Shown here: positions 1 to 7,784 of the stretch, piece by piece
How positions within the stretch are numbered: position 1 is the first letter of the stretch
How the letters are laid out: each line of letters opens with the position of its first letter
From: Clostridiaceae bacterium
GTDB taxonomy: Bacteria > Bacillota > Clostridia > Saccharofermentanales > Fastidiosipilaceae
Reading direction: 5' to 3'
Assembly: GCA_012800515.1 (NCBI GenBank)
Contig: JAAZJE010000033.1
Coordinates: forward strand, 1-29,384
Length of the DNA stretch: 29,384 bases
Notes under the pieces: model-generated
What the model was told of the DNA's origin: nothing
Database searches by the model: none
The model's input: the letters and a program-made list of their open reading frames with translations, nothing else
Made by a program: the position numbers and the translations under genes

Positions 1-155
1 ATCCGCTGTTTGTCGTGGTCGACTTGAGCGCCTGCCTGCTCGGCACGTTCGAGGATCTCTGTCGAGGCAACCTCGAATCCGGTCTGTTCGATCAGTCGCT
101 CGGTCATCTCGATCAGCGTCTTGACACTCGAAAGATCCAGTTCTTGAATTCGCAT
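1..155 (-). CDS. Trimethylamine methyltransferase (MttB)-like protein, N-terminal fragment
   Basis: Only the first 51 codons lie in the window; the gene runs off the left edge. The start is ATG at 155, preceded by GGAGG about 8 bases upstream. The visible protein has a short helical N-terminus, then a GFEV...ILERAEQAGAQVD stretch. That resembles the N-terminal region of MttB-family corrinoid-dependent methyltransferases, where a 'GVxVxSxEALELLxEAGAxVD' pattern is usual. MttB-family proteins move a methyl group from a quaternary or tertiary amine to a corrinoid protein. Most bacterial members lack pyrrolysine and use substrates such as glycine betaine or carnitine. It starts 63 bases after the M14 peptidase gene on the same strand, so the two probably share a transcript. 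The catalytic barrel is not visible, so substrate and activity cannot be judged. Confidence 0.55.
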   Translation of the reverse strand, partial: MRIQELDLSSVKTLIEMTERLIEQTGFEVASTEILERAEQAGAQVDHDKQR

Positions 156-218
156 TTACCTTACACCTCCAATGGAGCCATTCTGAACGACTTTGTAGTA
201 CTAAATTATGAGCTCTGC

Positions 219-1364
219 TCAGGACTGCCGCAGATAAGCGATCACCGCCCGTAGCAGGTCGCGCCCGCAAAAGCGACCTTCGTCCGGATTGCTGCCCTGG
301 ACATGAGTGCAGAAACAGTCATTGACATTGAAATTATCGATCAGGAAACGGTTGAAAAAGCCTACCGCACTCATTTCAAGGGTACAGGCATTGGGATACG
401 GATTCCAGTACTCGGTTGTATGCGTTAGAAGAGTTTTGTATAAAGGCTCGTTGTGCGTATAAAAATCGATTTCGTGACCGTCATAGCAGTCCTTAAGAGT
501 GCGATCCATGGTCTGTGCACTGTGCATCTGCGCGGCAAAAACTATTCTCTGCCCGGAAGCAGCCAGTTTACGCGCGTAATCCTTGATGTTTTCCAGTTCG
601 CGCGGAGAAACAGGATCGTTCCAACGCGAACCACCGTAACCGTAGCCGGCGCTGTGTACGCAGCCCGCCATGACTCCGTCTATGGAAACCATCGGAACCA
701 TGCGGAAAATATAGCGTTCCAGTAGCCATTCGGCATCCGGATCGCCTGAGATCAGGAAATCAAGCATGCCTTCGGCGGCATAGCTGCTCACTATTTCATC
801 AGAGTCTTCGCGGCTGATAAACAGAATCGTATCTTTGACCTGCGGATTACGGGTGATGGTTACCAAGGGCATGTCGACCCCGCAGCGAGTGCTGCCGACG
901 CTGGATATCTGCACCAGAGAATTTTGGCTCAGCCGTGCCAGATAGGCCTGTAGGTCGGAGTAGAGATACGTGGAGCTGTAGCCGATATAGACCTCGTTTT
1001 CCGTAAAACGCTGTCGAAAGATATAGCTGCCCTTGACTCCTCCGGCTTTCAGCATGCTGTCGACCTGATGCCAGGTCTTGCCGTCATAACTGTAGACCGG
1101 CTTGATCAGAGCTCCATCCGCCGCCCGCCAGCGCAGCCCGCCTTCATGGAAGACTGCGGGAGGATCGGAGCTGAGCTCCCGCGCACAGAATTGGAAGACC
1201 AGTTCCAAGTCTTTGCAACCCGTTACATGGAAATTGAAGTAGTACCATGAATCGGGTCGCAACAGCAGCGAGTAGTAGTTCTTGCCGCAACGAACGGCGC
1301 GATCCAGAGAGCCGCCCTCATAATCACTCGTAAAAACGAGCCCGTCTTTGGTCGTTTCGATCAT
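219..1364 (-). CDS. M14-family zinc carboxypeptidase-like protein with altered metal motif
   Basis: A 381-residue protein with an N-terminal beta-rich domain (about 1-150) followed by an M14 carboxypeptidase-type domain (about 150-380), the arrangement of bacterial relatives of cytosolic carboxypeptidases. Family landmarks are VPMVSIDGV near 224-231, a basic GSRW near 245-248, the third metal ligand His281 in AAQMHSA, and the catalytic Glu330 in CTLEMS. The first metal motif, normally HPGE, reads DSDE (Asp187, Glu190), so the usual His ligand is Asp. It could still be a hydrolase with a different metal site, or a non-enzymatic binding protein. There is no signal peptide, so it is probably cytoplasmic. 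ATG 1364 was chosen because GGAGG lies 8 bases upstream; the TTG just before it is too close. It probably shares a transcript with the downstream MttB-like gene and diverges from the AraC regulator. Confidence 0.8.
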   Translation of the reverse strand: MIETTKDGLVFTSDYEGGSLDRAVRCGKNYYSLLLRPDSWYYFNFHVTGCKDLELVFQFCARELSSDPPAVFHEGGLRWRAADGALIKPVYSYDGKTWHQVDSMLKAGGVKGSYIFRQRFTENEVYIGYSSTYLYSDLQAYLARLSQNSLVQISSVGSTRCGVDMPLVTITRNPQVKDTILFISREDSDEIVSSYAAEGMLDFLISGDPDAEWLLERYIFRMVPMVSIDGVMAGCVHSAGYGYGGSRWNDPVSPRELENIKDYARKLAASGQRIVFAAQMHSAQTMDRTLKDCYDGHEIDFYTHNEPLYKTLLTHTTEYWNPYPNACTLEMSAVGFFNRFLIDNFNVNDCFCTHVQGSNPDEGRFCGRDLLRAVIAYLRQS

Positions 1365-1412
1365 CAATACTTCCTCCGTACATTTGGTAGTTAAGTTTTA
1401 GAGCCTGGTACG

Positions 1413-1442
1413 AATATATTACGTAGCCTCGTCCTGCCGCAA
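1413..1442 (-). promoter_or_regulatory. Possible promoter of the M14/MttB-like operon
   Basis: Read on the minus strand, TTGCGG (1442-1437) is separated by 18 bases from TATATT (1418-1413), about 50 bases before the ATG at 1364. The -35 match is moderate and no experiment supports it. Confidence 0.35.
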
Positions 1443-1496
1443 GAAGCATTTTTGTTTTTTTGGTTGCAATATACGCACGTTTGCACGTTACACAAG

Positions 1497-1511
1497 TTAA
1501 GAACGTCTTAA
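1497..1511. promoter_or_regulatory. Perfect 15-bp dyad (possible operator) in divergent intergenic region
   Basis: TTAAGAACGTCTTAA is a perfect inverted repeat with 6-bp arms and a 3-bp centre. It sits between the two divergent genes, upstream of both putative promoters, so it could bind a dimeric regulator serving both directions. The 280-bp interval (1365-1644) holds no credible gene. It also carries an 8-bp direct repeat (GCACGTTT/GCACGTTA) at about 1474-1489. Confidence 0.4.
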
Positions 1512-1539
1512 AGCTGCCCACATTTCGTGCAAGTCAGCG

Positions 1540-1568
1540 TACAATAACAATCGTATCGTTGTTATAAT
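1540..1568 (+). promoter_or_regulatory. Promoter with overlapping palindromic operator for the AraC-type regulator
   Basis: A consensus -10 box TATAAT lies at 1563-1568; the -35 at 1540-1545 (TACAAT) is poor. A perfect inverted repeat, ATAACAA-N8-TTGTTAT (1544-1565), covers the spacer and runs into the -10. A protein bound there would block RNA polymerase, which suggests repression or autoregulation. The left half also contains CAATCGTA, a motif that recurs twice upstream of the gene at 3946. Confidence 0.5.
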
Positions 1569-1644
1569 CCAACGGTAGCGGACAACCACAAAACAAATTC
1601 GCAGCGTTCGCGGGAAGACTCCGTATATGAGAAAGGGGAAACGC

Positions 1645-3840
1645 ATGAAACGTCTGTTTTATCGAATTATTTCCAAAATATCGCTTTTCTGGCGGTTCTT
1701 TCTGATTTTGGCAGTTGTCGTATTCTTATTCGCAGCTTCGCTGGCCGCTGCCACGTTGCATTTCGCCCATACCTTGCGTTACTCCTACATGGAACATCTG
1801 GAAAACCAATTTCAGCACAGTGTCGCGATGTTCCTACGCGATGTAAAAATCAATAACCAGCTACCGGGCTTTATGGAAAGGAGCGACGGCTTTCTCCCCA
1901 TCAGGAGCGCCGGCCGACGACTCAGTCCTCAGAACGTGTACAACCTGACCATGCTTCACAACGCTTTTACTGATAACAGCTACCTCATGCAGCTGCCAAG
2001 CGAAAGCTTCCTTTATTTCCGCAACAGCGGCGTATGTCTAACCCGTCAGCGCCTCTTTCAGGAAGTCGAAAGCTGCTTTGCGGATTATCTTGTTTACGAT
2101 GAAACGGTCAACCTGCCGGAAATGCTAACCTCCGCCAAACCGGAGTTCCATTCCGGCACTCTTATGTTGCCCGCCGTCGAGCTGTCGATCGGTGGCACGG
2201 CACCGGTGACCGCGCTGACGATGCTTGTCTATCCCCTCACACCTTTTGCCTCCGCACAACACACTGTCTACGGATTCATCTATCCGGATACCTATTTTCG
2301 GGAGCGCTTTCAGCTTGATACGCTACCTGCCGACAGCTTCTTCCAAATTGTCAGCACGAACGGTAGCACACTGCTGACGCAGGGAAACACAGTGAGAGAA
2401 AACTACAAACAGCTCACTTATGACATACCTTCACTCTCCTGCAAACTCGTGCTGGGTATTTCCGACAATCATCTGCAGACCGCCGTGCTGAGATCGCTGA
2501 CTTCGGCTCTGATTATCCTCGGTATTTCCGTCGCTGTCGGCGTAGCGCTGTGCTTTATCTTTTCGCATGTCGGTGTCAGTCCGCTTCGCAAACTGGTGCG
2601 AGCCCACGCCGGCGAGGCGGAAGCCGATAGCAACAGGAACGAGCTGACGGCAATCGACAATTTCATGAGTAGCACCCACGCCAAAAACATGGCGCTTAGG
2701 AATATGCTGCTGTCCAGCTTTCTCGTGCGGGTCTTTGCCGGCCTGGCCGTGCCCAAATACGAATTGCGGCAACTGGAGAACTCTTTTCCGCTTTTTCGTC
2801 TGACTCTCCGGGTCGCGGTAATACGCGAATGCGGCGCCGACCTGAACGACACAGGAGACTATTTCGCTTTGTCGCTGGATACGGCCGCTACCGCGCTTTT
2901 GGACGCGCTGCCTGATGCTTTCATCCGCGAGCATATCAATATGCAGGAGACACTGCTCCTGTTCCGTGACGAGCCGGCCAACCTGACACGACTTCACGAC
3001 CTCCTTTTTGCGCTGAACGCCGGCGCCGGTTCGCAACTGCGCTTTATCGGCGGTGTCAGCACCCCGTTTATCGGGCTGGCGGAGATCGGTGATGCCGTCC
3101 GCCAGGCGCAGGCCTGCCTATCCGAAGCCGATGAATCCATTCTTACTATCGCCAACGACGGCGGCAAACCGGATGATTATTCCGTGGTGGGTTCCGATGA
3201 ACTCAAACAGCTGCGCCAAGCGCTGGTCGGCTGGAATCGCGACGACGTTTGCACCCAGATCAATCTACTGGCCTCCCTAGCTATACACAGCGCGGAACCC
3301 TCCGCTGAAGAGATATACTACAATGTCGTTTTCCTGCTGCGCGAGGCGGCGGCCGCCGCCCGGCTTTCTTTTGCTTCCGTGGAGACCGATAGCTACAGCC
3401 CCCAGCACTCGCCGGATATTAATCTTCGCCGCCTTAAAAACGCTGCTGAGGCTCTATTCGCGCAAAAAACCGAGCAGAAGGAATCCGACCGGAAGCGGCT
3501 CTGTGAAGCAATTGTCCAGCATATCCGCGATAACTTCAGCGATCCGTCCCTATGCATGGCCTCTCTGTCCAAACAATTCTTCGTTTCTGAGCGCTTTATC
3601 TACAGTTCTATTCTGGAAGTGACAGGAACCACTATGAGCAGTTTTTTGACCGAAGTGCGCATGGAAGAAGCCGCCCGGCTTCTGCGCGAAACAAATGAAA
3701 GCACGACAGACATAGCTGAAAAATGCGGGTATACGGTGAAGAGTACCTTTTTCCGCAACTTCAGAAAACAATTCAACGTAACGCCGGCCGACTACAGATT
3801 ATCCTCCTCCGCCAGCAGCCTGACCTCCGGCAAAATATGA
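1645..3840 (+). CDS. Membrane-anchored AraC-family transcriptional regulator
   Basis: A 731-residue protein of the Firmicutes class of AraC regulators with an extracytoplasmic sensor. An N-terminal membrane segment (about residues 14-38) is followed by an outside region of about 240 residues, a second membrane segment (about 280-305), a cytoplasmic linker, and a C-terminal AraC double helix-turn-helix (about the last 100 residues). The DNA-binding part has the usual signature: SLCMASLSKQFFVSERF, then an MEEAARLL segment, TDIAEKCGYTVKSTFFRNFRKQF and TPADYR. Regulators of this type often sense a ligand outside the cell and control neighbouring uptake or catabolic genes. ATG 1645 is preferred over the in-frame ATG at 1627 because AAGGGG sits 6 bases before it. 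It is divergent from the M14/MttB-like genes, its most likely targets. The ligand is unknown. Confidence 0.87.
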   Translation: MKRLFYRIISKISLFWRFFLILAVVVFLFAASLAAATLHFAHTLRYSYMEHLENQFQHSVAMFLRDVKINNQLPGFMERSDGFLPIRSAGRRLSPQNVYNLTMLHNAFTDNSYLMQLPSESFLYFRNSGVCLTRQRLFQEVESCFADYLVYDETVNLPEMLTSAKPEFHSGTLMLPAVELSIGGTAPVTALTMLVYPLTPFASAQHTVYGFIYPDTYFRERFQLDTLPADSFFQIVSTNGSTLLTQGNTVRENYKQLTYDIPSLSCKLVLGISDNHLQTAVLRSLTSALIILGISVAVGVALCFIFSHVGVSPLRKLVRAHAGEAEADSNRNELTAIDNFMSSTHAKNMALRNMLLSSFLVRVFAGLAVPKYELRQLENSFPLFRLTLRVAVIRECGADLNDTGDYFALSLDTAATALLDALPDAFIREHINMQETLLLFRDEPANLTRLHDLLFALNAGAGSQLRFIGGVSTPFIGLAEIGDAVRQAQACLSEADESILTIANDGGKPDDYSVVGSDELKQLRQALVGWNRDDVCTQINLLASLAIHSAEPSAEEIYYNVVFLLREAAAAARLSFASVETDSYSPQHSPDINLRRLKNAAEALFAQKTEQKESDRKRLCEAIVQHIRDNFSDPSLCMASLSKQFFVSERFIYSSILEVTGTTMSSFLTEVRMEEAARLLRETNESTTDIAEKCGYTVKSTFFRNFRKQFNVTPADYRLSSSASSLTSGKI

Positions 3841-3873
3841 AGCGCTATGTTCGATTAGAAATTGCCCGGTCAG

Positions 3874-3898
3874 CAATCGTAGCGTAACACAATCGTAG
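3874..3898. repeat. Direct repeat CAATCGTAG x2, possible activator site
   Basis: CAATCGTAG occurs at 3874-3882 and again at 3890-3898, a 16-bp step, just upstream of the -35 box of the next promoter. Eight of the nine bases (CAATCGTA) also occur at 1548-1555 inside the palindrome over the AraC promoter. Paired half-sites upstream of a -35 are typical of AraC-type activators, although their usual step is nearer 21 bp. Confidence 0.35.
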
Positions 3899-3899
3899 G

Positions 3900-3936
3900 T
3901 TGGCAATTTGCCAAGCCGACCGCTGAAAGATATAAT
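3900..3936 (+). promoter_or_regulatory. Strong sigma70-type promoter with dyad over the -35; predicts leaderless mRNA
   Basis: TTGCCA (3908-3913), a 17-bp spacer and a perfect TATAAT (3931-3936). The expected transcription start at about 3943 is only about 3 bases before the ATG at 3946, and no Shine-Dalgarno sequence is present. The perfect dyad TTGGCAATTTGCCAA (3900-3914) contains the -35 box and looks like a repressor operator. Confidence 0.65.
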
Positions 3937-3945
3937 CTGCTCATT

Positions 3946-5091
3946 ATGGAATCGAAGCAGAAATCCGTCCGACGATATGTCCTGAGCACGATATTCATGC
4001 TCGCCGTTCTGACGATAACTTTTTATTTCCTCTTCCGAGATGCCGATCTGCAGGAAATTTTACGCATCGTGCGTAGCGCCGACTGGCGCTACGTGGCTCT
4101 GGGATTTGTTTTTATGTTCACGCAACAGGGTCTGTACACAGTAGTGCTGGCTATGTTATTATCCGCCGCCTTCAAGACGCGTCTCCCCTTCAGTCTGAGT
4201 GTGTATACTTCTTTCATCGGTTATTACTTCAACAATATCACTCCCTCCGCTTCCGGAGGCCAGCCGGTTCAGGTCTACTATCTCTACCGTCGCGGCGTTA
4301 ATATACCAAGCAGCAGTGTGATGTTTATTTTGCAGGCTCTGTTGGTTTATTCCACTACTCTCTCTCTCTCCGTCGTTGCCGTAATCCTGCGCCCCGGTCT
4401 GATTTTTTCCGCTCTGGGAGCCTATAACCTGCTTTTCGTCTTCGGTGTGATTTTCGCCCTGGTCATGCTGTACATCTGTTTTTTCCTGCTCTACCGGCCC
4501 GGTGTCCTTCGCAAATCCGCGCGGTGGCTGGAACGCGTTCTGGTTCGTCTGCGCCTGATGCGTCATCCCGAAAAATTCCGCGCCAAGGCCGAACAGCAGA
4601 TCGATATCTACTCCGACAGGTCATTCAATATCCTGCGCAATACCAAATTACTGCTCATTCTGTTCGGTCTGACGCTTTTGCAACACATTTTCTATTATAT
4701 GATTCCCTGGGCAGCGGCGCGTTCGCTCAATGTCGGTGCCAATCGTTTCGTTGATATCTTCTGCCTGCAGTCGGTGCTCAATCTCGCGGTTTCCGGCTTT
4801 CCGACCCCGGGCTCCGTCGGCATGACCGAGGGCGGATTTCGCACCATCTTCCAGGCCGTCCTGCCGGAGGGAATGGCGTTGCCGACTATGCTGGTCACGC
4901 GCTTCATCAATTTCTACGCTTTCTTGGTTCTCTCGATGTTCATTACGGCCATCGCCTTTATCCGGGTTAATCGCAGTCGTCACTTTCCGGTTGATCTTTC
5001 CGATCAGTCCCAGTCAAGTGATCTTCCCGATGAGCCGCAACCTAACGATCCCTCCGATAAGCCGCAAACAGACGACCTTCCCGATCGGTAA
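3946..5091 (+). CDS. Flippase-like / lysylphosphatidylglycerol synthase transmembrane-domain protein
   Basis: A 381-residue polytopic membrane protein with about eight hydrophobic segments. It matches the UPF0104 family, which is related to the flippase-like membrane half of MprF and to AglD-type proteins. Family landmarks are SFIGYYFNNITPSASGGQPVQ near residues 90-109 and GFPTPGSVGMTEGGFR near 284-299. Members lacking the soluble synthase domain, like this one, are thought to handle lipids or polyprenyl-linked intermediates, but the substrate is unknown. The first membrane segment begins near residue 12, which supports the start at ATG 3946 despite the absence of a ribosome binding site. The C-terminal 33 residues are a hydrophilic Asp/Pro repeat tail. 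The last 50 bases overlap the convergent ABC ATPase gene. The overlap is odd and places the repeat tail opposite that gene's 3' end. Confidence 0.82.
   Translation: MESKQKSVRRYVLSTIFMLAVLTITFYFLFRDADLQEILRIVRSADWRYVALGFVFMFTQQGLYTVVLAMLLSAAFKTRLPFSLSVYTSFIGYYFNNITPSASGGQPVQVYYLYRRGVNIPSSSVMFILQALLVYSTTLSLSVVAVILRPGLIFSALGAYNLLFVFGVIFALVMLYICFFLLYRPGVLRKSARWLERVLVRLRLMRHPEKFRAKAEQQIDIYSDRSFNILRNTKLLLILFGLTLLQHIFYYMIPWAAARSLNVGANRFVDIFCLQSVLNLAVSGFPTPGSVGMTEGGFRTIFQAVLPEGMALPTMLVTRFINFYAFLVLSMFITAIAFIRVNRSRHFPVDLSDQSQSSDLPDEPQPNDPSDKPQTDDLPDR
4993..5088 (+). repeat. 27-bp in-frame repeat coding a 9-residue Asp/Pro tail
   Basis: About three and a half degenerate 27-bp units encode DLSDQSQSS, DLPDEPQPN, DPSDKPQTD and a partial DLPDR at the C-terminus of the flippase-like protein. 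The unit is in frame, so slippage changes tail length without a frameshift. Its distal half also encodes, on the other strand, the C-terminus of the convergent ABC ATPase. Confidence 0.7.
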
Positions 5092-5860
5092 ACAACATAC
5101 GTCGCAAAGCCTGCCGCTTTTCCGCCATATCCCGGGACGAGACGGGCGCCTGAATTTCCAGTGCCGGATGTAGCGTAGTCGGATGCCCGGCCGCCAAAAC
5201 CAACACCCGATCAGACAGGGAGAGCGCCTCCTCTATGTCGTGCGTGATCAAAAGTATGGTCAGATTGTACTCCCGGCGCAGATCCGTCAGCCACAGATAA
5301 ATCTCTTCACGCGTCAGCGCGTCGAGTCCGGCAAAAGGCTCGTCCAGGAGCATTATCTCTCCGCCGTACATTCTGGTTCGCAGAATCGCCGCTCTTTGCC
5401 GCTGTCCGCCGCTGAGTTGACTCGGCCAACGCCGCTCGAGCCCCCGCAGACCGAAACGCGGCAAGAATTTCGCCGCCCGCTCCCGGGCTTCCCGACGCGG
5501 AACACCGCTCAGACGTAACGGCAGACTGATATTATCGATTAAGCGCTTCCAAGGCAGTAACAGATCCTTCTGCATCAGATAGCCGATCTTTGACTCGGCG
5601 CTGACTGTTCCGCGATCCGGCACGGTCAGGCCGGCCAAAATATTAAAGAGCGTCGTTTTTCCGGAACCGGACAGACCCAGCACCGTAACGAGCTCCCCGC
5701 GCCGCAATTCCAGACTGACCTCGGTTAGGATCTCTTCTCCGTCGTAGCCGTGGCTGATATCCCGCGCTCGCAGGACAATATCGTCGATTCGTCTTGCCCC
5801 ACCCCTTGCCTCGCCGGCCTGCGTTCTCTTGTCGGCTTGCATTGTCTTAAGATCGGTCAT
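5042..5860 (-). CDS. thiZ: ABC transporter ATP-binding protein (thiamine-precursor type)
   Basis: The ATPase of a three-gene importer of the nitrate/taurine/HMP-precursor class. It shows Walker A GLSGSGKTT (about 62-70), Q-loop LMQKDLLLPW (about 95-104), signature LSGGQRQR (149-156), Walker B IMLLDEP (169-175) and switch His in ITHDIEEAL. ATG 5860 was chosen because AGGG lies 9 bases upstream. An in-frame ATG at 5905, 6 bases after the preceding stop codon, would add 15 residues with no family counterpart. It is the last gene of the TPP-riboswitch operon, so its substrate is probably a thiamine pyrimidine precursor, by context. The 3' end overlaps the convergent flippase-like gene by 50 bp. 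The gene symbol is inferred from the riboswitch and the NMT1-type binding protein, not from the ATPase itself. Confidence 0.88.
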   Translation of the reverse strand: MTDLKTMQADKRTQAGEARGGARRIDDIVLRARDISHGYDGEEILTEVSLELRRGELVTVLGLSGSGKTTLFNILAGLTVPDRGTVSAESKIGYLMQKDLLLPWKRLIDNISLPLRLSGVPRREARERAAKFLPRFGLRGLERRWPSQLSGGQRQRAAILRTRMYGGEIMLLDEPFAGLDALTREEIYLWLTDLRREYNLTILLITHDIEEALSLSDRVLVLAAGHPTTLHPALEIQAPVSSRDMAEKRQALRRMLFTDREGRLFAAYRRDR

Positions 5861-5911
5861 TATTCTCATCCCTGTACATAGGTTTTCAGCTCTTATACCC
5901 GACATTTATCT

Positions 5912-6964
5912 TCATTTTTGTCCATCCGCCTTCCACTCGGGCAGAAACTCCGCCGTCCAAGCGTCGTCAACCGCGATCTTCGACTCCAACAATCCCCTGT
6001 CGTCCATCCAGACCGCAAAATCATCCCAGCGTTGCTTTGTCATTTCTCCCCAACGCAGTGCATCGGCAATGTACTGGGTATTGAGGTAGTTCTGGCTCTT
6101 TTCAAGCAATTCGGCATCCAGTTCCGGTGCTTCGGCCAGCAATGCCTGTACCGCGGCGGCCGGCTCCTCAATCGCTTTCATATATCCGCGAGTGGCGGCG
6201 CGCAGAAATCTCCGCACCAGCTCCGGCTGCTCCCGGACAACACTCTCATTGGCGATAATAACCGGTGAGTAGAAATCGAGTTGCGGGTCGATCTCCTGCA
6301 GGAGAATGAAATTCAGCGGATAATTATTGACTTCGGCGGCCACTCCGTCCCAACCTTTGTAAATCCAGACAAAGTCGGCCTCCGTCTCCAGCGCGGCAAA
6401 GAAATCGGTCGCGCTTTGGTTGATGATCTTCACCTTAGAGTAGTCGCCACCGTCGGCTTCGACGAGCGTACGGATAAAGGCCTCCTCGAGCGGCGTGCCC
6501 CAACCGCTGTAGGTCTTGCCCATGAAATCCTTCGGCACGACAATTTTCCGGTCCACAGGCGAAGCAAAGCCCGACGTATTGTGCTGAATCACAGCCGCCA
6601 CCGCCACCACCGGAACTTTTCCCGAAGCTGCCCGTGCCTGCAATACTTGTTCCTGCGAAGCGATGCCGAATTGAGCCGCCCCGCTTCCCACCTGCTCGAT
6701 GAAAGTCATGTCGCTTTGCTGTAGGCTAACGTTCAATCCTTCTTCGGCAAAATAGCCGAGATCGCGCGCCAGGAACAATCCGGAATGATTAGTATTGGGA
6801 GTCCAGTCCAGAGCAAAGGTGATTTCGGTCAAATTCCGCGGGTTTTGCCGACAGGCGGAAAGAGCCGCCAATCCCGGCATAAGAAACATAATCGTGACAA
6901 GAAGCAATACGTAGCTACGGATATGAAGTCCGCGCAGTTTAGCTGTTTTCGCCAACTTTTTCAT
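5912..6964 (-). CDS. thiY: ABC transporter substrate-binding lipoprotein, NMT1/THI5-like (ThiY)
   Basis: A 350-residue binding protein. The N-terminus is basic, then hydrophobic, ending in the lipobox LSAC with Cys38 as the lipidation site, so it is anchored outside the membrane. The mature domain opens with FALDWTPNTNHSGLFLARDLGYFAEEGLNV-type sequence, the hallmark of NMT1/THI5-like proteins that bind HMP or N-formyl-aminopyrimidine thiamine precursors. Later landmarks are SGWGTPLEEAF and WIYKGWDGVAAE. ATG 6964 was chosen because it gives a proper signal peptide and has AGGA 9 bases upstream; the longer reading would add 43 non-signal residues. It overlaps the permease gene by 26 bp, which implies translational coupling. 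The upstream TPP riboswitch supports thiamine-precursor uptake. Confidence 0.9.
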   Translation of the reverse strand: MKKLAKTAKLRGLHIRSYVLLLVTIMFLMPGLAALSACRQNPRNLTEITFALDWTPNTNHSGLFLARDLGYFAEEGLNVSLQQSDMTFIEQVGSGAAQFGIASQEQVLQARAASGKVPVVAVAAVIQHNTSGFASPVDRKIVVPKDFMGKTYSGWGTPLEEAFIRTLVEADGGDYSKVKIINQSATDFFAALETEADFVWIYKGWDGVAAEVNNYPLNFILLQEIDPQLDFYSPVIIANESVVREQPELVRRFLRAATRGYMKAIEEPAAAVQALLAEAPELDAELLEKSQNYLNTQYIADALRWGEMTKQRWDDFAVWMDDRGLLESKIAVDDAWTAEFLPEWKADGQK

Positions 6965-7784
6965 TCTTCGGTTTCCTTTCATTGCTTTCGATCCGGCGCC
7001 ACGGCAGGAGTAGGTATTCCGCCAGCACCACCGCACCATAAAATATAAGGGACAAGGCAATAATCCAGATGATGGATGCGAACATGCGATCATAATTGAA
7101 AGAACGCTTAGTTCGCAGCATATATATGCCCAAGCCGTCGCCGCCGCCCGACCATTCGGCCAAGGTGGCGGCCATCACGCAATAGGTAGCGGATATCTTG
7201 AGTCCGCTGAACATTGTGGTCAGACCGGCCGGCAATTTGACGTGGAGAAAAATCTGCCGACGCTTAGCCTGCATGCTGTGCAGAAGCATGATCAAATCGT
7301 TGTCGACCGAACGCAGACCCTGGAAAAGGCTGATACTGATCGGGAAAAAACAGACCAGCACGACGACTGCCAGCCGCGGCCACCAACCGTAGCCGAGAAT
7401 CAGAACAATTACTGGAGTAATCACTAAGGTCGGAATCGTTTGGAAAACGATCAGCCAGGGATAGACGGCACGGTATACCGGGGAAAAGCTGTCCATCAGC
7501 AGGGCGACGAACATACCCACCGTAATAGAGAGCAGGAATCCGATTACGGATACCAAAACTGTCGCGCGTATGTGCGGAATCAGCAGTTGATGCTGACTCA
7601 CCAGAGCCTTAACGACATCCGTCGGCGCCGGCAGAACGAACTCGCGTAAAACGCCGAATGCGGAGAGCAACTGTAACAGCGCCGCAAACAGCGCGGCAAG
7701 CAAAAGGGGCGGCCAGATGCGCCGCCAAACGCGGCGGAATTTACCGTTTCTCCCCGTCTTTCCTGTCTGCCCCGAAACGGACAT
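6939..7784 (-). CDS. thiX: ABC transporter permease (thiamine-precursor type)
   Basis: A 281-residue BPD-type permease with about six membrane segments and the cytoplasmic EAA loop MLLHSMQAKRRQIFLHVKLP-AGLTTMFSGLK. It matches the permeases paired with SsuB/TauB/ThiZ-like ATPases. ATG 7784 was chosen because GGGAGG lies 8 bases upstream. A longer reading from 7844 would start inside the riboswitch expression platform and is rejected. It is the first gene of the importer operon, directly under TPP riboswitch control, so expression should fall when thiamine pyrophosphate is plentiful. The C-terminus overlaps the binding-protein gene. Confidence 0.9.
   Translation of the reverse strand: MSVSGQTGKTGRNGKFRRVWRRIWPPLLLAALFAALLQLLSAFGVLREFVLPAPTDVVKALVSQHQLLIPHIRATVLVSVIGFLLSITVGMFVALLMDSFSPVYRAVYPWLIVFQTIPTLVITPVIVLILGYGWWPRLAVVVLVCFFPISISLFQGLRSVDNDLIMLLHSMQAKRRQIFLHVKLPAGLTTMFSGLKISATYCVMAATLAEWSGGGDGLGIYMLRTKRSFNYDRMFASIIWIIALSLIFYGAVVLAEYLLLPWRRIESNERKPKNEKVGENS

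Noticed and set aside
1..155. Pyrrolysine-containing MttB
   Set aside because: The amber codon site would lie far downstream, outside the window, so nothing can be said about it.
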